Counted from the first letter of the stretch, positions 38,613 to 49,728 are shown. The stretch is DNA of 64,000 bases from Candidatus Zhuqueibacterota bacterium (GCA_014728085.1 WJMF01000075.1:54028-118027), one strand, 5' to 3'. Made by a program: numbers and translations. The notes: generated by a model from the letters alone, not told the origin.

Positions 38613-40907
38613 TTAAAATTTGTGGCCGAGAAATGCAAGTTTTTTTACATATCGACGCGAGTCTATTCTGACCTCGAGAAAATAAATACCGGAAGCGACT
38701 TTAAAACCGTAATCATCTGTTCCATCCCAGTAGAACGCATACTCATTCGCAGGCAATGTCTCCTTCACAAGGGTTCGCACGAATTGACCCAGTTGATTAT
38801 AAATGTTCAGGCTTGCCAAAGATCCGCCGTCCTCCACAGGAATATTGAGTTGAATACGGGTACGTTGAAAAAATGGATTGGGATAATTTTGCATCACCAA
38901 TCGTTCCACCACCGGATCATCTGCAGGCTCTTCGTTGAAAGCTTCATAAGCGTTGAGTTTTCCCCAGCCCCAATTAAAATTCGGCTGTACACTGACAAAT
39001 GCATCCAGCGAGGCGGATTCCGTCAACAGGCGGGCAATCTGATAGGAAGATAATTCTGCGTCTTTTTCCAATAAAAGGGCGCTAACCCCGGTTACATGTG
39101 GCGCCGCCATGCTGGTTCCACTGGAAATCCCCCAGCTGGAATCCTGAAGAATATAAGCATTGGGATAAAGCCGAAAAGTGGAATAGTAGATGCTGTTTTC
39201 GTTTTCGGGCAATGCATACCGGGAGCGTGCACTGGCAATAACCTGCCCCGGCGCGCAAACTTCAGGTTTAATACGACCATCCCGGGTGGGACCGGCAGAA
39301 GAGAACGGACTGAGGGCCCCCGGTTCCAGGCGGTCGAATGGATTAATGGTCAAACTATGATCGTCAACATCAATCCAGGACATTTTTGTTACATAGGAAC
39401 CAACCGTAATTACATTTTTTGCCGTACCGGGTATGGCCAGCAGACCCTGATCCTGAACATAATTTTTCAACTCAACAGACATACTGGAATTTGCCAGATA
39501 GATATCGATGCTTCCGCCGCTTCCTTCCAGAATCATCGTCCAGTCGCCGTTGCGGGGCACCGGACCATTGTTGGCGTCGCTGATTTCGACATAAATTTCA
39601 CAATCACCGTTAAAGGGGTTGCAGCCGCGAATATACTGCTGATTTTTCTCATAAAAACTGTTCCAGATGTAGACAAAGCCATCCTCAGAAGAGTTTTCGG
39701 CAAACTCACCGGGCTTAACCGGGCCGAATGAGCGCCCCGCAGGAGAAACCAGGGTTACCTCCACCCTTTCGCTACCCGAATACCAGGCATCAAGCTGGAC
39801 AATATCATCGTTTGTGCCCGGATTCGGAGAATAGCCCTGAATATTAAAATGTACTTCAGCACTCGAGCTTTCTTGCCCAAAATCAATAAAAGAGTGAATC
39901 GACTCATTGCCGTTATTCCCGGCAACGGTTACAACTGCCTTGCCCGGAATACCCGGACCGGTGATTTTGTCGATAAACCGCTCAATAGAGGAGGTGCCGT
40001 CATGTGCACCGAAATGCCCGCCAAAACTCAGATTGGCGACATAGGGACGTTGAAGAACCCCGGCAATGCTGTCGATAAAAGAAAGAGCCAGGATCTGGTC
40101 GATTGACTGAAAAACCTTGCTCTCCTGATCCCGCGTCGCTTTGACGACGATCAAATCAGCCGACGGTGCAACACCGGCATAGCGCCCATTTGCATCGCCG
40201 CTACCGGCTGCAATACCGGTTACATGGGTTCCATGTCCGTTGATATCAACACTCTCAAGCCGGGTTTGTTGCTGCAAGGCTGAATTGATGTCTGATTCGG
40301 TATACACCCTGCCACCCAAAACCGTGCCGGGTATGCTGAGATCAAGCAAATATAAAATTCGGCTACTGCCGTCAGCCTTGCGAAAAGACTGGTGCCTCCA
40401 GTCGATTCCGGTATCGACGATTCCAACAAGCACGCCTTTTCCGCCGATAGAATAGTGTTGTTGTTGTAATTCGGAATAGTGAATAGCGGGCAGGCTTTTA
40501 TCTAAAAAGGGCCTTAGGGGCACAGAGGATTCGACGTAGAGGACATCCGGATGATTCGAAAGCAAGGTCAACCCGGACAAGGAGGTACGCAGGATAACCA
40601 TATTCTCCCGTTTGGTCAGGGTTTGAAAGCGAGGCGACCCTGATGACAATGACTCTCCCTTCAGAGTGACAACAACATCAACAATGTCGGAGACAATCCC
40701 TTTTTCAAGCCGGCCGGCGGTGGCATGTTGCTCTGAATTCAGCCGATTCGGATGATGTACGAGGTAATTCAGCCGGGGGTCCAGTTTACCCGGTTGTCCG
40801 GCATATACCTGAAAAGAAATCAGGAATAAACAGATGATCAAACCGGGCTTGGATTGGCGATGATATGCTTTCAATATCTCTCCTGAAGATTTGACCGTGC
40901 GGTGCAA
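38613..40907 (-). CDS. Subtilisin-like S8 serine peptidase with type IX C-terminal sorting domain
   Basis: VGIVDTGID, NGHGTHVTGIAAG, SGTSMAAPHVTG; C-term VMQNYPNPFFQRTRIQLNIP...YNQLGQFVRTLV...YFLEVR. Confidence 0.93.
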   Translation of the reverse strand: MHRTVKSSGEILKAYHRQSKPGLIICLFLISFQVYAGQPGKLDPRLNYLVHHPNRLNSEQHATAGRLEKGIVSDIVDVVVTLKGESLSSGSPRFQTLTKRENMVILRTSLSGLTLLSNHPDVLYVESSVPLRPFLDKSLPAIHYSELQQQHYSIGGKGVLVGIVDTGIDWRHQSFRKADGSSRILYLLDLSIPGTVLGGRVYTESDINSALQQQTRLESVDINGHGTHVTGIAAGSGDANGRYAGVAPSADLIVVKATRDQESKVFQSIDQILALSFIDSIAGVLQRPYVANLSFGGHFGAHDGTSSIERFIDKITGPGIPGKAVVTVAGNNGNESIHSFIDFGQESSSAEVHFNIQGYSPNPGTNDDIVQLDAWYSGSERVEVTLVSPAGRSFGPVKPGEFAENSSEDGFVYIWNSFYEKNQQYIRGCNPFNGDCEIYVEISDANNGPVPRNGDWTMILEGSGGSIDIYLANSSMSVELKNYVQDQGLLAIPGTAKNVITVGSYVTKMSWIDVDDHSLTINPFDRLEPGALSPFSSAGPTRDGRIKPEVCAPGQVIASARSRYALPENENSIYYSTFRLYPNAYILQDSSWGISSGTSMAAPHVTGVSALLLEKDAELSSYQIARLLTESASLDAFVSVQPNFNWGWGKLNAYEAFNEEPADDPVVERLVMQNYPNPFFQRTRIQLNIPVEDGGSLASLNIYNQLGQFVRTLVKETLPANEYAFYWDGTDDYGFKVASGIYFLEVRIDSRRYVKKLAFLGHKF

Positions 40908-41017
40908 AACCGGCCGGGGGCAGATGGGCCGGGCACATTATGAATGAGCGGGATCAATGAACGAAAACAGATCGTATGCGTTATCGGAAAATACCATCCA
41001 CTCGTTTGTCTTACAAG

Positions 41018-41059
41018 ATAAAAAAAACTCTCACAAAATCAAAATATTTTGTGAGAGTT
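41018..41059 (-). terminator. Intrinsic terminator after GWxTD gene
   Basis: Minus strand AACTCTCACAAAAT..ATTTTGTGAGAGTT followed by a T8 run. Confidence 0.85.
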
Positions 41060-41095
41060 CAAACATACCACGTGAATATAAACATTTGGATCGGG

Positions 41096-42505
41096 CTACC
41101 GGCGCTGTTCTCCCAGCATTTGCTTATAATCCGGATTCTGAATCTCGCCGCGCAAGGTTGAATGCAGGAGTTGATAGTCTCCCAGCCCAATGATATCGCC
41201 AAAAACGAATTCAACCCCGCCTTGCAGGTCATAGTAATGCCAGATTTCGTATGGTTTGATCTCGGGTTCACTGGGATAGCGATCGATATAATTGGGAGGA
41301 CCATAGATCAAGTAAACACGCCCACGATCGGTTTCCCAGCCTTCCCGCTTCATGACATTAAATTGATTATTTACATATTCTATTCGTTTTAAATAATCAT
41401 AACGAAATTCATTAAAGACCGTCGCCGGATTGGAATCATAGCTTTTCCATATGGAAAAAAGCGCCTGACGTTTATCCTCCGGAGAAATCGAAGATTTATA
41501 CAGAGCTTTCATATCAGCATTCAAAAGGTAATTCATGAATGCATATTCCTGATCACATTCTTCTTCAGTTAATGTGGTAAACTCGCTTTGCAGGTATTGC
41601 GTATTGTAATCCTGAACAGACACAGAATCAGAAGCCAGTGTCGTATTGTACATATAAAACTTTTTTTCCCTTGACACAAGAACCTGGTCCGTTGAATCCA
41701 GCAATTCAAAATTTAAAAAATAGGTTCCTGAAGGAAGGTCGCTGATGCGCAGGGCACCGAATTCGACTTTACTTTCGCCTTTTACCGGTCGCTTGAGCTG
41801 TACCGGAAAAACGGATGCCGGCTTTTGTCCGACAGGATCGGTAAGAAAGTATTGTACTTTGTAATAGGATTCTTCCGGATAGTTTTTCAGATTGTAGGAC
41901 TCGATGTAAAAATAAAGATTTTCGGAATCCTGATAATAAAATCCGGAAGGATTCGGCAGGACGATTAAACCATTTTTATAAAACGGATTATCACTTTTTT
42001 GTTGAACCGGGGTGATCGAGGTAGAGAGTTCAATATCGCTAAGAGTGATTTCATCCAGGGGATAGAGTTCAATATCACGGATAAATTTGATCGAATCCTG
42101 GTGAGAGGGATTGTTTATATCCCGTGCATATAGCATGCCCCGGTAATGACCAACGGGCGCGAGCAGATAAAAACGGTCAAGCACGGTTTTGGACAATGAT
42201 GCCCGGCTGGTATCGGCGATGGTATCGACGGTTTTCCAGCGATTTCCGGACCAGAGAGAATCATTCTGATAAATTGTAAACTCGAGCAGAATTTCAGCCG
42301 TATATTCATGATCAGCGGTTTTATGATAATCGAGTTCACTGCGATATAGAGAATAATAAAACTCCCAAAATACCTGGGAGGAATCATATCTGAACGTGCT
42401 ATAGTCCGTGTCGAGAAAAATACTGTTTTGTGCCTGCAACGTTGATAAAAAAGGAGCAAAAATCGAGATCAAAAAAATGATCGCATATTTTTTCACTATA
42501 CTCAC
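41096..42505 (-). CDS. GWxTD domain-containing protein
   Basis: REGWETDRGRVYLIYGPPNYIDRYPSEPEIKPYEIWHYYDLQGGVEFVFGDI. Confidence 0.9.
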   Translation of the reverse strand: MSIVKKYAIIFLISIFAPFLSTLQAQNSIFLDTDYSTFRYDSSQVFWEFYYSLYRSELDYHKTADHEYTAEILLEFTIYQNDSLWSGNRWKTVDTIADTSRASLSKTVLDRFYLLAPVGHYRGMLYARDINNPSHQDSIKFIRDIELYPLDEITLSDIELSTSITPVQQKSDNPFYKNGLIVLPNPSGFYYQDSENLYFYIESYNLKNYPEESYYKVQYFLTDPVGQKPASVFPVQLKRPVKGESKVEFGALRISDLPSGTYFLNFELLDSTDQVLVSREKKFYMYNTTLASDSVSVQDYNTQYLQSEFTTLTEEECDQEYAFMNYLLNADMKALYKSSISPEDKRQALFSIWKSYDSNPATVFNEFRYDYLKRIEYVNNQFNVMKREGWETDRGRVYLIYGPPNYIDRYPSEPEIKPYEIWHYYDLQGGVEFVFGDIIGLGDYQLLHSTLRGEIQNPDYKQMLGEQRR

Positions 42506-42520
42506 CTTGTGTTGGGTTCA

Positions 42521-42553
42521 TAAAAAAAGGGTGGACCATTGTGGCCCACCCTT
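42521..42553 (-). terminator. Intrinsic terminator after PorV-like gene
   Basis: Minus strand AAGGGTGG-GCCACAATGGT-CCACCCTT-TTTTT. Confidence 0.85.
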
Positions 42554-42571
42554 ATGGTCAGAAGATCGATA

Positions 42572-43621
42572 TTAGAAACCGATCGTTAAACAAAAGATAT
42601 TGTTGGCGTCAAAATATTCAGCGGTGCGATAAGCATAGTCGATACCCAGGGTAAAATTTCTGGCAATTGGATAATTGATACCGAATCCAAAAGCGGGGCC
42701 CCAGATATAGGACTTGCCGCCCAGCTCGTCATCCTGAGCATTCAGACCATGGCTATAACTTCCACGAACAAAGAATATTTCCTGAAAAGCCACTTCCAAT
42801 CCTGCCATCAGTTCGTCGTTGCCAAAATTCTGATTGCGGAAATTGCCGACGACAGTGGTGCGGAAATCATCGGTGGCATTCAGTTCATAGGCAAGACCAA
42901 TTTCGAACAATGAAGGCAACTCGGACTTTTGCGCCGGGATTTGCAAACGACGGGCCGGGGCCTGTGGTTCAGTACCCGGAATATTGACCAGTTTTTCCAG
43001 GTTCTGACCATCATACTGCAAGCCGGGACCAAAATTCTTCATGGTGACGCCGAGCAGAATGCCGGCAGAGGTGCGGTACTGAACACCAAGATCGAATGCT
43101 ACGCTGTTGGCCGTGGTGCTCAGAATCTTCTCATGAATCATTTTGATGTTTACACCGGCACTGATATTATCGGTCAGATCTCGGGCATACGTCGCACCGA
43201 GAGTAAAAAAGGTCGGTGAAAACGTCGCACCCGTACCTTCCGGTGATGCTTCCGTGGTCTCGATAATATCGCCGAAATTAAGTGATTTAAAGCTGAATCC
43301 AAAGGTTCCGATGCCGGTTTTTACACCCAAAGCAGCATAGGAAATACCGATATCAGCGATGTACTGCATCTGAGAAAACATAACCTCAGCGGCTTTATCG
43401 GTATTGCCGAGACCGGCAGGATTCCAATAGATTGCGTCTGTTCCGGTAACGGTGGCGATGTTTGCTCCACCAAGCGCCGTGGCGCGGGCACCGACCGGAA
43501 TCAAAAGCTCTTCAGCAGAAGCTGATCCTTTACGCTGATCTGAGGCAGCTTCGGCTTGAAACATTAACCCCATTATCAAAAGCAGGGTTAAACCGACCAG
43601 AGTAAAATATTTTATTCTCAT
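42572..43621 (-). CDS. PorV/PorQ-like outer-membrane protein
   Basis: ASAEELLIPVGARATALGGANIATVTGTDAIYWNPAGL; beta-barrel C-terminus. Confidence 0.88.
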   Translation of the reverse strand: MRIKYFTLVGLTLLLIMGLMFQAEAASDQRKGSASAEELLIPVGARATALGGANIATVTGTDAIYWNPAGLGNTDKAAEVMFSQMQYIADIGISYAALGVKTGIGTFGFSFKSLNFGDIIETTEASPEGTGATFSPTFFTLGATYARDLTDNISAGVNIKMIHEKILSTTANSVAFDLGVQYRTSAGILLGVTMKNFGPGLQYDGQNLEKLVNIPGTEPQAPARRLQIPAQKSELPSLFEIGLAYELNATDDFRTTVVGNFRNQNFGNDELMAGLEVAFQEIFFVRGSYSHGLNAQDDELGGKSYIWGPAFGFGINYPIARNFTLGIDYAYRTAEYFDANNIFCLTIGF

Positions 43622-43656
43622 ATATACCTTCTCCTGTATTTCATTTTTTTAATTTA

Positions 43657-46600
43657 CTACAGATGCAAGTATCTCGCTTCTCTATTGACTATGGCAAGCT
43701 TGAGAATCTTTTCGCCCACGCCCGGAATTTCGATATGCGCGATATACATACCACTACCAACCGGAATATTTTGATCGTTGTGCAAATTCCAGGTGGCAAT
43801 TGAGGTTTGATCGTCGTGCTCGATCGTGCGTATCAGTTGACCGGAAAGCGTGAATATACGAATGACACATCCATCTTCAGGTAAATTGATAAAGGATACA
43901 AATTGATCAAAGTTTGTTGTTTCAGCAGTATTGACGCCAAAATAGGGATTGGGGAAGACCTGTACCTGATTCAGGCGCTGCTGACCGATAGCATCCGACG
44001 TTTCCGCCGTCAGACCGGCTGTCGAGAAGGTAACATGATCACCCTGTTTTACCGGATGCAGGGTAAGAACGGTCATCGTCCAGTCACCGAGTTCAGTATA
44101 AGTGCCGCGGTTGGTGGGCCACATGGCAAAAACCACGTCGGCTGACGGACCCTCGTTGGTATCGTCGTAAAGGCCGGCACCATCATCATAATCGCTGTCC
44201 ATGATCCAGAGATACTCACGACCGCCCAGACCATCACCAACATCGGCCGCAATCGGATCCCAGTGCATGTCAACGGCATTGCTGCCCTCTGATTCGAGAA
44301 AACAAATGTTGACCTGACGGGGATTGTTGGGATCAGTAATGTCCTCGGCCCAGCCGGGAAATGTACCGATTCCCTGGAATCCATATTCGGGGCGAAGGTA
44401 TACATAGGCCTTGGACCATTGGCTCTCATCACTGGTAAAATGAATCTTGATATCGTTGTAATCATTGGGTCCCAGGGTGGATCCAAAGAAATTCTCACCC
44501 AGAAAACCGCCGCCAAAAAAGGTCTCACCGCCGGCATTGACACCGGTCAGGGTTCGTGTTCCCGTCCAGTCAAAACCACCGTAAGGAGCACCATAGGCGG
44601 CATAGGCACCGGCATGGGTATTAATGCCGTATTGCCCCGGTTCCGGTGCAAGGAGTGAAAAAGTCACACCGTCAAAAACCGGAAAATTGTCGCCTCCGGA
44701 AATGTTGTTCCATTTGGGAAAGAGGGTTTGACCGGTGGTGACATCCTTGACCGCAATCGCATTGGCATAGCCACTGTCCGCACCGGACTCGGCAAAGACA
44801 AAGTCGATGCGATAATCATGACCGGTGATGGCAGCAGGATCGACAACATAAGCCGAAGCGGTGATATCACCAGAACTGGCACCGTCGCCGGGAACAACGG
44901 TGACCGGCAGGTCGGTGTCGTGCTCGGTACCGTATTGGGTTTTGAGTTCCGGTTTGTGCGGTGTGGCCACAACCGGCTCGATGCTGTTTTCCAGAGCCTT
45001 GGGCGTACCATCCGGATTGACCGTATAGCCGGTGACGGCAAAATAATATTGCTTGCCGTTGACGAGAGGCACATTGCCACCAACCACATCTTTATCGATA
45101 TACATCGAATACTTGAGACCTGCATCGGTTCCGAACTGTACCGGTTTAACCACGATAGCATTGGCGTCGACGTCAAAAACTTCGTCATATACTTTGGTGA
45201 TAAAGTTTTCTTTGTCAAAGGTGGCGATGCGTGTCCACTGACCGGAGGCGTCACCGGAGCGTGAAGGTGCCTGATAAACATTATATCCTTCAAACGCATA
45301 GCCGGCTGCATCCTTGTGATCGCGGGCCGTTTCATCCCAGCTCAGGACGAGCTCCCCATCGCCTTCAAAAACCTCAACAACCGGAGCCGGTGGCGGGCTA
45401 CCCACGACAAAGTCGTTGTCATAGGCAAACTGGGCGGCGCGGTCATTGTATTTCATGATCGAAACCGAGTTTAAATAATTGTTCGACTGGCCGGCGACCA
45501 AACCGACAACAACTTCCATGGTCTCGCCCTTGGGCAGGGTAAAGGGACCGGAAGATTGCGCCATACGCATGTCTCCGGGAGGCGCTTCGTAAAAACCAAG
45601 CCAGCCTGTACCGGTAACCGGATCACCGCTGTTGACGAACTTGGAAGCTTGACCGGTCGTCGGATCGGTAAAAGTACTGCCGTCCCAGACAAAACCGCGA
45701 ACATAGTTATAGGCTTCATAACCACCTTCTGCTGATTCCAGGGTGGGATCGCTGTAGGTGCTGCTGGAGTTGATATATTTTACAAAAGAAGTCATCGGCA
45801 GAATCTTTTTGTCCGGTACCGGGCCGGAAGGCAGAAAGGCGGTGTCGCCGGGAGAATCCACCATCGGACCCTGGAAAAAGTCGCATCCCATAGCCGGTAC
45901 CTGTTCGCCATAGTGAGAGTCATAGGCAGTACCGTTGTAGACATATCCCATACTCAGATCGATATCACAGGCAACATAATCATCGCCGGCGTCACCGAGG
46001 TCGGGATCGAAAAAGATGGCAACATAAGAGCTGTCCAGGGTGGCTGGACCTTTGTTCTGAAACTCGAACTTGATGAAACAGCAATCGCCAAGCGGTCCGG
46101 CCTGGGCATAACCCCAAATGGTCTGATGCACTTCAAGGCCGATCGGTTGTGTCTGCCATACCGCCATGTGGTTGGCCGGATTGGCATCGTTGTAGACCGT
46201 ATAGAGCATCTGATCGCCGATCACCTCGGGCGGAGCACCCTGAGCGATAGCCGCCGCGTCCACGGTTTCACCTTTATCGAATTTGTAAACCTTGTATTCT
46301 TCTTTGGTCACATCATCCGGCGCACCGGAGGGTAAAATAATACCGCCCTGAAAATCGGTTGAATAGTCAGCTGCGGCAGCGCGAAGCTCGCGGGTATCCT
46401 CAGTCAAACCGAGCAACCACATGCCGGCGGTAAAAATGGCGTAATGCCCCGATCCCTTGGGATATTCCAGACCGGAATCTCCCGTTTGCGGATCAGTTGC
46501 AAAAAGACCGTTGTTGATAAAATAGCTGCTGATTCGATTGACATCGAACAAGGCAGCATGATTCTTTAGCGTACTCTTGTTGAGACTCTTCGTTCCCGGT

Positions 46601-46683
46601 GCTTCTTTGGCCGCCAGAGGCATCGCCGTCAAACCGATAACCAGAGCCAGGGCTAACAAGAGCGCGAAACTTTTCCTTATCAT
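43657..46683 (-). CDS. Large secreted protein with type IX C-terminal sorting domain
   Basis: Signal peptide MIRKSFALLLALALVIGLTAMPLAA (AAGGAG upstream); FPNPYFGVNTAE...IRIFTLSGQLIRTIEHD...SGMYIAHIEIPGVGEKILKLAIV. Confidence 0.85.
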   Translation of the reverse strand: MIRKSFALLLALALVIGLTAMPLAAKEAPGTKSLNKSTLKNHAALFDVNRISSYFINNGLFATDPQTGDSGLEYPKGSGHYAIFTAGMWLLGLTEDTRELRAAAADYSTDFQGGIILPSGAPDDVTKEEYKVYKFDKGETVDAAAIAQGAPPEVIGDQMLYTVYNDANPANHMAVWQTQPIGLEVHQTIWGYAQAGPLGDCCFIKFEFQNKGPATLDSSYVAIFFDPDLGDAGDDYVACDIDLSMGYVYNGTAYDSHYGEQVPAMGCDFFQGPMVDSPGDTAFLPSGPVPDKKILPMTSFVKYINSSSTYSDPTLESAEGGYEAYNYVRGFVWDGSTFTDPTTGQASKFVNSGDPVTGTGWLGFYEAPPGDMRMAQSSGPFTLPKGETMEVVVGLVAGQSNNYLNSVSIMKYNDRAAQFAYDNDFVVGSPPPAPVVEVFEGDGELVLSWDETARDHKDAAGYAFEGYNVYQAPSRSGDASGQWTRIATFDKENFITKVYDEVFDVDANAIVVKPVQFGTDAGLKYSMYIDKDVVGGNVPLVNGKQYYFAVTGYTVNPDGTPKALENSIEPVVATPHKPELKTQYGTEHDTDLPVTVVPGDGASSGDITASAYVVDPAAITGHDYRIDFVFAESGADSGYANAIAVKDVTTGQTLFPKWNNISGGDNFPVFDGVTFSLLAPEPGQYGINTHAGAYAAYGAPYGGFDWTGTRTLTGVNAGGETFFGGGFLGENFFGSTLGPNDYNDIKIHFTSDESQWSKAYVYLRPEYGFQGIGTFPGWAEDITDPNNPRQVNICFLESEGSNAVDMHWDPIAADVGDGLGGREYLWIMDSDYDDGAGLYDDTNEGPSADVVFAMWPTNRGTYTELGDWTMTVLTLHPVKQGDHVTFSTAGLTAETSDAIGQQRLNQVQVFPNPYFGVNTAETTNFDQFVSFINLPEDGCVIRIFTLSGQLIRTIEHDDQTSIATWNLHNDQNIPVGSGMYIAHIEIPGVGEKILKLAIVNREARYLHL

Positions 46684-46734
46684 ATCCTGTTTCTCCTTGT
46701 TATTATTTTCATACAAAACTCAACAATAAGAGAA

Positions 46735-49728
46735 TTACATCTCGACCTTGACACCGAGTCTGATTTGACGAGGTTCCTGCCAGCCAAAAGTACCGGAGTT
46801 GGTCAAAAACGCCTGATACCATCTTGCGTATTCCTCGGCTCCGCCTTCATAATCACGGGCGCGTTTTTTGCCATCTTCGCTCTCCAAATGTCCATCGGAC
46901 TCGGGAGTACCGGTTTGTGAGAATACATCGAGGATCGATTTGGTGTCAAACAGGTTGATAACCCAGAGATAGACATTCATATCAAAGGGACCAACGTCAA
47001 ATGATTTGTCCAGTTTTGCATCCAATTGATAGAACCAGGGCATACGGGAAGAGTTGATACCTTCGATCGGTTTGCCCTGCGTATAACCAAATACCTCACT
47101 ATAACTGCTGCCGCTCTGGATACGCGTATAGGGGTATCCGCTATGGAAGCTGAATCCCATGTTCAGACCCACTCTGGCGAGTGGTTTCATGCCGAAAAGT
47201 TCCGGACCGTCATTTTCATCGAGACGGATATCGGCAAAAACGGTTCCCTTGTGACGTACATCAAAGTCGAGAGGCTGGATAACAGTCGGAAACACCGGAT
47301 CTCCTTCAGCCCAGGCAATGTCAAAGTGGCTGTCGGATGAAGAGCCTGTTCCTTCCGCCCAGGAAAGCGTATAGTTGGCAGTGGCGGCGATTTTGTTCCA
47401 GCGACGCAGGGTAAAATCAAGCGTCAAGCCCTTGATGGTACCAAAGTCGGCATTGGAATCGAGATAGGGAGATGTGTACGACGTTCCGGCCTGCGGGATA
47501 ATCTTGCGAATCGCAACCAGATTATCGGTATTTTTATAGAACACGGTTGCGTTCAAAGCCGCATTGGGGCCGAACTGCTGTTTGAAACCGAATTCATAAG
47601 AGGTTGTTCTTTCCGGTTTCAGGTTCGGATTGGGATATTCTCTTGCATAACCACCGGAGAATAGAGAATTTGCCATGTAACCCCAGCTCTCGAACATATT
47701 GTCGAAACGGCTCAGCTGAACGAATTTGCCGTATTGTGCGTGAAAGACGGTCTGATCCGTGACCGGGAAAGAAAATCCCAATCGCGGACTGGCAAAGATG
47801 TCTGCATCCGCTTCTTCAAAGGTCTCCTCATCGAAAAATCCGGTGGGAGCGTCCTGAATATTGGTAACATCCTTGAACTTTTTGATGTTGCGGTCAAAAT
47901 AGTCCAAACGCACACCGGCGTTCACAGTCAGGTCGCGCAGCTCGATTTTGTCCTGCAGGTAAAAACCGGCCATAATCGGATGCGGCGGGCCGTCAAGTCC
48001 GTTAAAGTAGAGAAATTCATCTCCGACCCAAACGCTGTATTCTTTATCGCTGTTGATCTTGTTTCCATAGATATCATATCCATAGTTACGCAAAAAGGAA
48101 CGATAAGCAACATAATCGGTAATGGGCGAAGAACCATCCATCGATGCCTCTTGATTGGAAAAGGATTGCAGCATGCTGATGGTTGAAATCGTATAACGCC
48201 GCAATGTATGATAATTCACTTCAGCGCCAACTTTGAACTCGTGGCGTTTGCCCACCTGTTTGGTGAGATCAAACTTTAAGCCCATATAAGTTTCCTGGTG
48301 CTTGTTGAAGGTATTCACCGGATAATAGGGAGCGTTGAGAGAAACGCCGATGGGAAGCCGATAAGTCTTTGCCACACCGGTATCCGCAACAGCGCTGTTG
48401 TAAACCGGATCACCGATTTTGGCAATATCATCCCAGTACCAGGGATCGCCGTTTTTGCTGTCATAATAAGCGTAATTCAGATTTAACGTATAAAACATGG
48501 TCGGGTCAACGCTGTGGGTAAACTGGAGGTATCCGGACATGTTGTTGTATTTGTATTTGCGTGAACGGCTTTCAACCGAATACAGCCCGGCCGGATCGCC
48601 GTTGGAAGCCGCATTTCTTTCTGAAAAATGCAGTGTACCACCGACCTTGACTCTAAAGGGCTGTTTATCCCATACCACATTGACATTGACATTGTCGCCC
48701 AGACGGCCGCCACCAGGTAAACGACCAGGAGGAATGTCAGCGTAGAGTTGCATGGTGTCGGTATGGGTTCCGCTGGGATTCAGAGACCAATCCTTGATCA
48801 CCTGCATAGAATCCTGCTCCCAACCCTCAAAACGACTGGGATCGTTGGCTTCATAATAATGCTCATAAGCAGCAAAAAAGCGAACGTTTTTCAGGTTCGG
48901 CAGAAGAGGACCGCTGGCGGTGAGATAATAGTGGTTGTAGCCAAAACTGTACTGATCTTCAATACCCAGAATCGTATGGCCTTTATCATCGCTGTAGGTG
49001 GACCAAAATTCATCGGATACCGCTTCAAAAGAAAAATGGTATTCCGGGCCACCGGTTTTCAGTTCGGTATGGATCACACCGGAATTGGCAAAACCGTATT
49101 CCGCGGTAAACCCACCAGCCTGATAATCGATCATTTCAATAGCGCGATCGATGATGGAAATGTTGTTGCCGCCGTCCACGATCGATGTGGTGGCGATGCC
49201 GTCGATATAACGGGCAACCTCGTGGTCACGACCACCGCGGATGTGCAAACCGCCGCGATTGACCGCACCGGCCATAGCTGATACCACTTCAGTGACACCG
49301 CGAATAGGCAGGTTTTCCAGATCTTCAGCCCACATCGTCTTGGTATAGTTGGTAACATTTTTATCGACAAGAGGTTTCTCCGCGATAATGGTTACCGTTT
49401 CACCTTCGAGCGTAATGGGTGGAAGTTCAAAGTTGATTTCTGTCGTTCGATCCGAAATAACGATGTTATTCTGAATCGCAACGTTTCTATAGCCGACAAA
49501 GGTTGCCTTTACTGTGTATTTTCCGCTGGGAACATTGAGAATGATAAAATTACCATTCACATCCGTCGCGGCACCCATCTGGGTGTCGAGAATCATGACG
49601 TTTGCTCCCGGTAAAGGGTCCCCCGTCTCCGCATCAACAACCGTACCTCTTATTTTACCGGTGTTGCCGGCGTAAAGAGCTACAGTCAGAAATGCTAACA
49701 AAAAGATAAAAATGCCTCGTTTTAGCAT
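46735..49728 (-). CDS. TonB-dependent receptor with carboxypeptidase-like regulatory domain
   Basis: GKIRGTVVDAETGDPLPGANVMILDTQMGAATDVNGNFIILNVPSGKYTVKATFVGY; plug LENLPIRGVTEVVSAMAGAVNRGGLHIRGGRDHEVARYIDG. Start set at ATG 49728 (GGAGG). Confidence 0.92.
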   Translation of the reverse strand: MLKRGIFIFLLAFLTVALYAGNTGKIRGTVVDAETGDPLPGANVMILDTQMGAATDVNGNFIILNVPSGKYTVKATFVGYRNVAIQNNIVISDRTTEINFELPPITLEGETVTIIAEKPLVDKNVTNYTKTMWAEDLENLPIRGVTEVVSAMAGAVNRGGLHIRGGRDHEVARYIDGIATTSIVDGGNNISIIDRAIEMIDYQAGGFTAEYGFANSGVIHTELKTGGPEYHFSFEAVSDEFWSTYSDDKGHTILGIEDQYSFGYNHYYLTASGPLLPNLKNVRFFAAYEHYYEANDPSRFEGWEQDSMQVIKDWSLNPSGTHTDTMQLYADIPPGRLPGGGRLGDNVNVNVVWDKQPFRVKVGGTLHFSERNAASNGDPAGLYSVESRSRKYKYNNMSGYLQFTHSVDPTMFYTLNLNYAYYDSKNGDPWYWDDIAKIGDPVYNSAVADTGVAKTYRLPIGVSLNAPYYPVNTFNKHQETYMGLKFDLTKQVGKRHEFKVGAEVNYHTLRRYTISTISMLQSFSNQEASMDGSSPITDYVAYRSFLRNYGYDIYGNKINSDKEYSVWVGDEFLYFNGLDGPPHPIMAGFYLQDKIELRDLTVNAGVRLDYFDRNIKKFKDVTNIQDAPTGFFDEETFEEADADIFASPRLGFSFPVTDQTVFHAQYGKFVQLSRFDNMFESWGYMANSLFSGGYAREYPNPNLKPERTTSYEFGFKQQFGPNAALNATVFYKNTDNLVAIRKIIPQAGTSYTSPYLDSNADFGTIKGLTLDFTLRRWNKIAATANYTLSWAEGTGSSSDSHFDIAWAEGDPVFPTVIQPLDFDVRHKGTVFADIRLDENDGPELFGMKPLARVGLNMGFSFHSGYPYTRIQSGSSYSEVFGYTQGKPIEGINSSRMPWFYQLDAKLDKSFDVGPFDMNVYLWVINLFDTKSILDVFSQTGTPESDGHLESEDGKKRARDYEGGAEEYARWYQAFLTNSGTFGWQEPRQIRLGVKVEM

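Noticed and set aside
44664-45335. 223-aa minus-strand ORF inside the 1019-aa secreted protein
   Set aside because: Same-strand out-of-frame ORF; low-complexity P/S/R/T translation; no start context.
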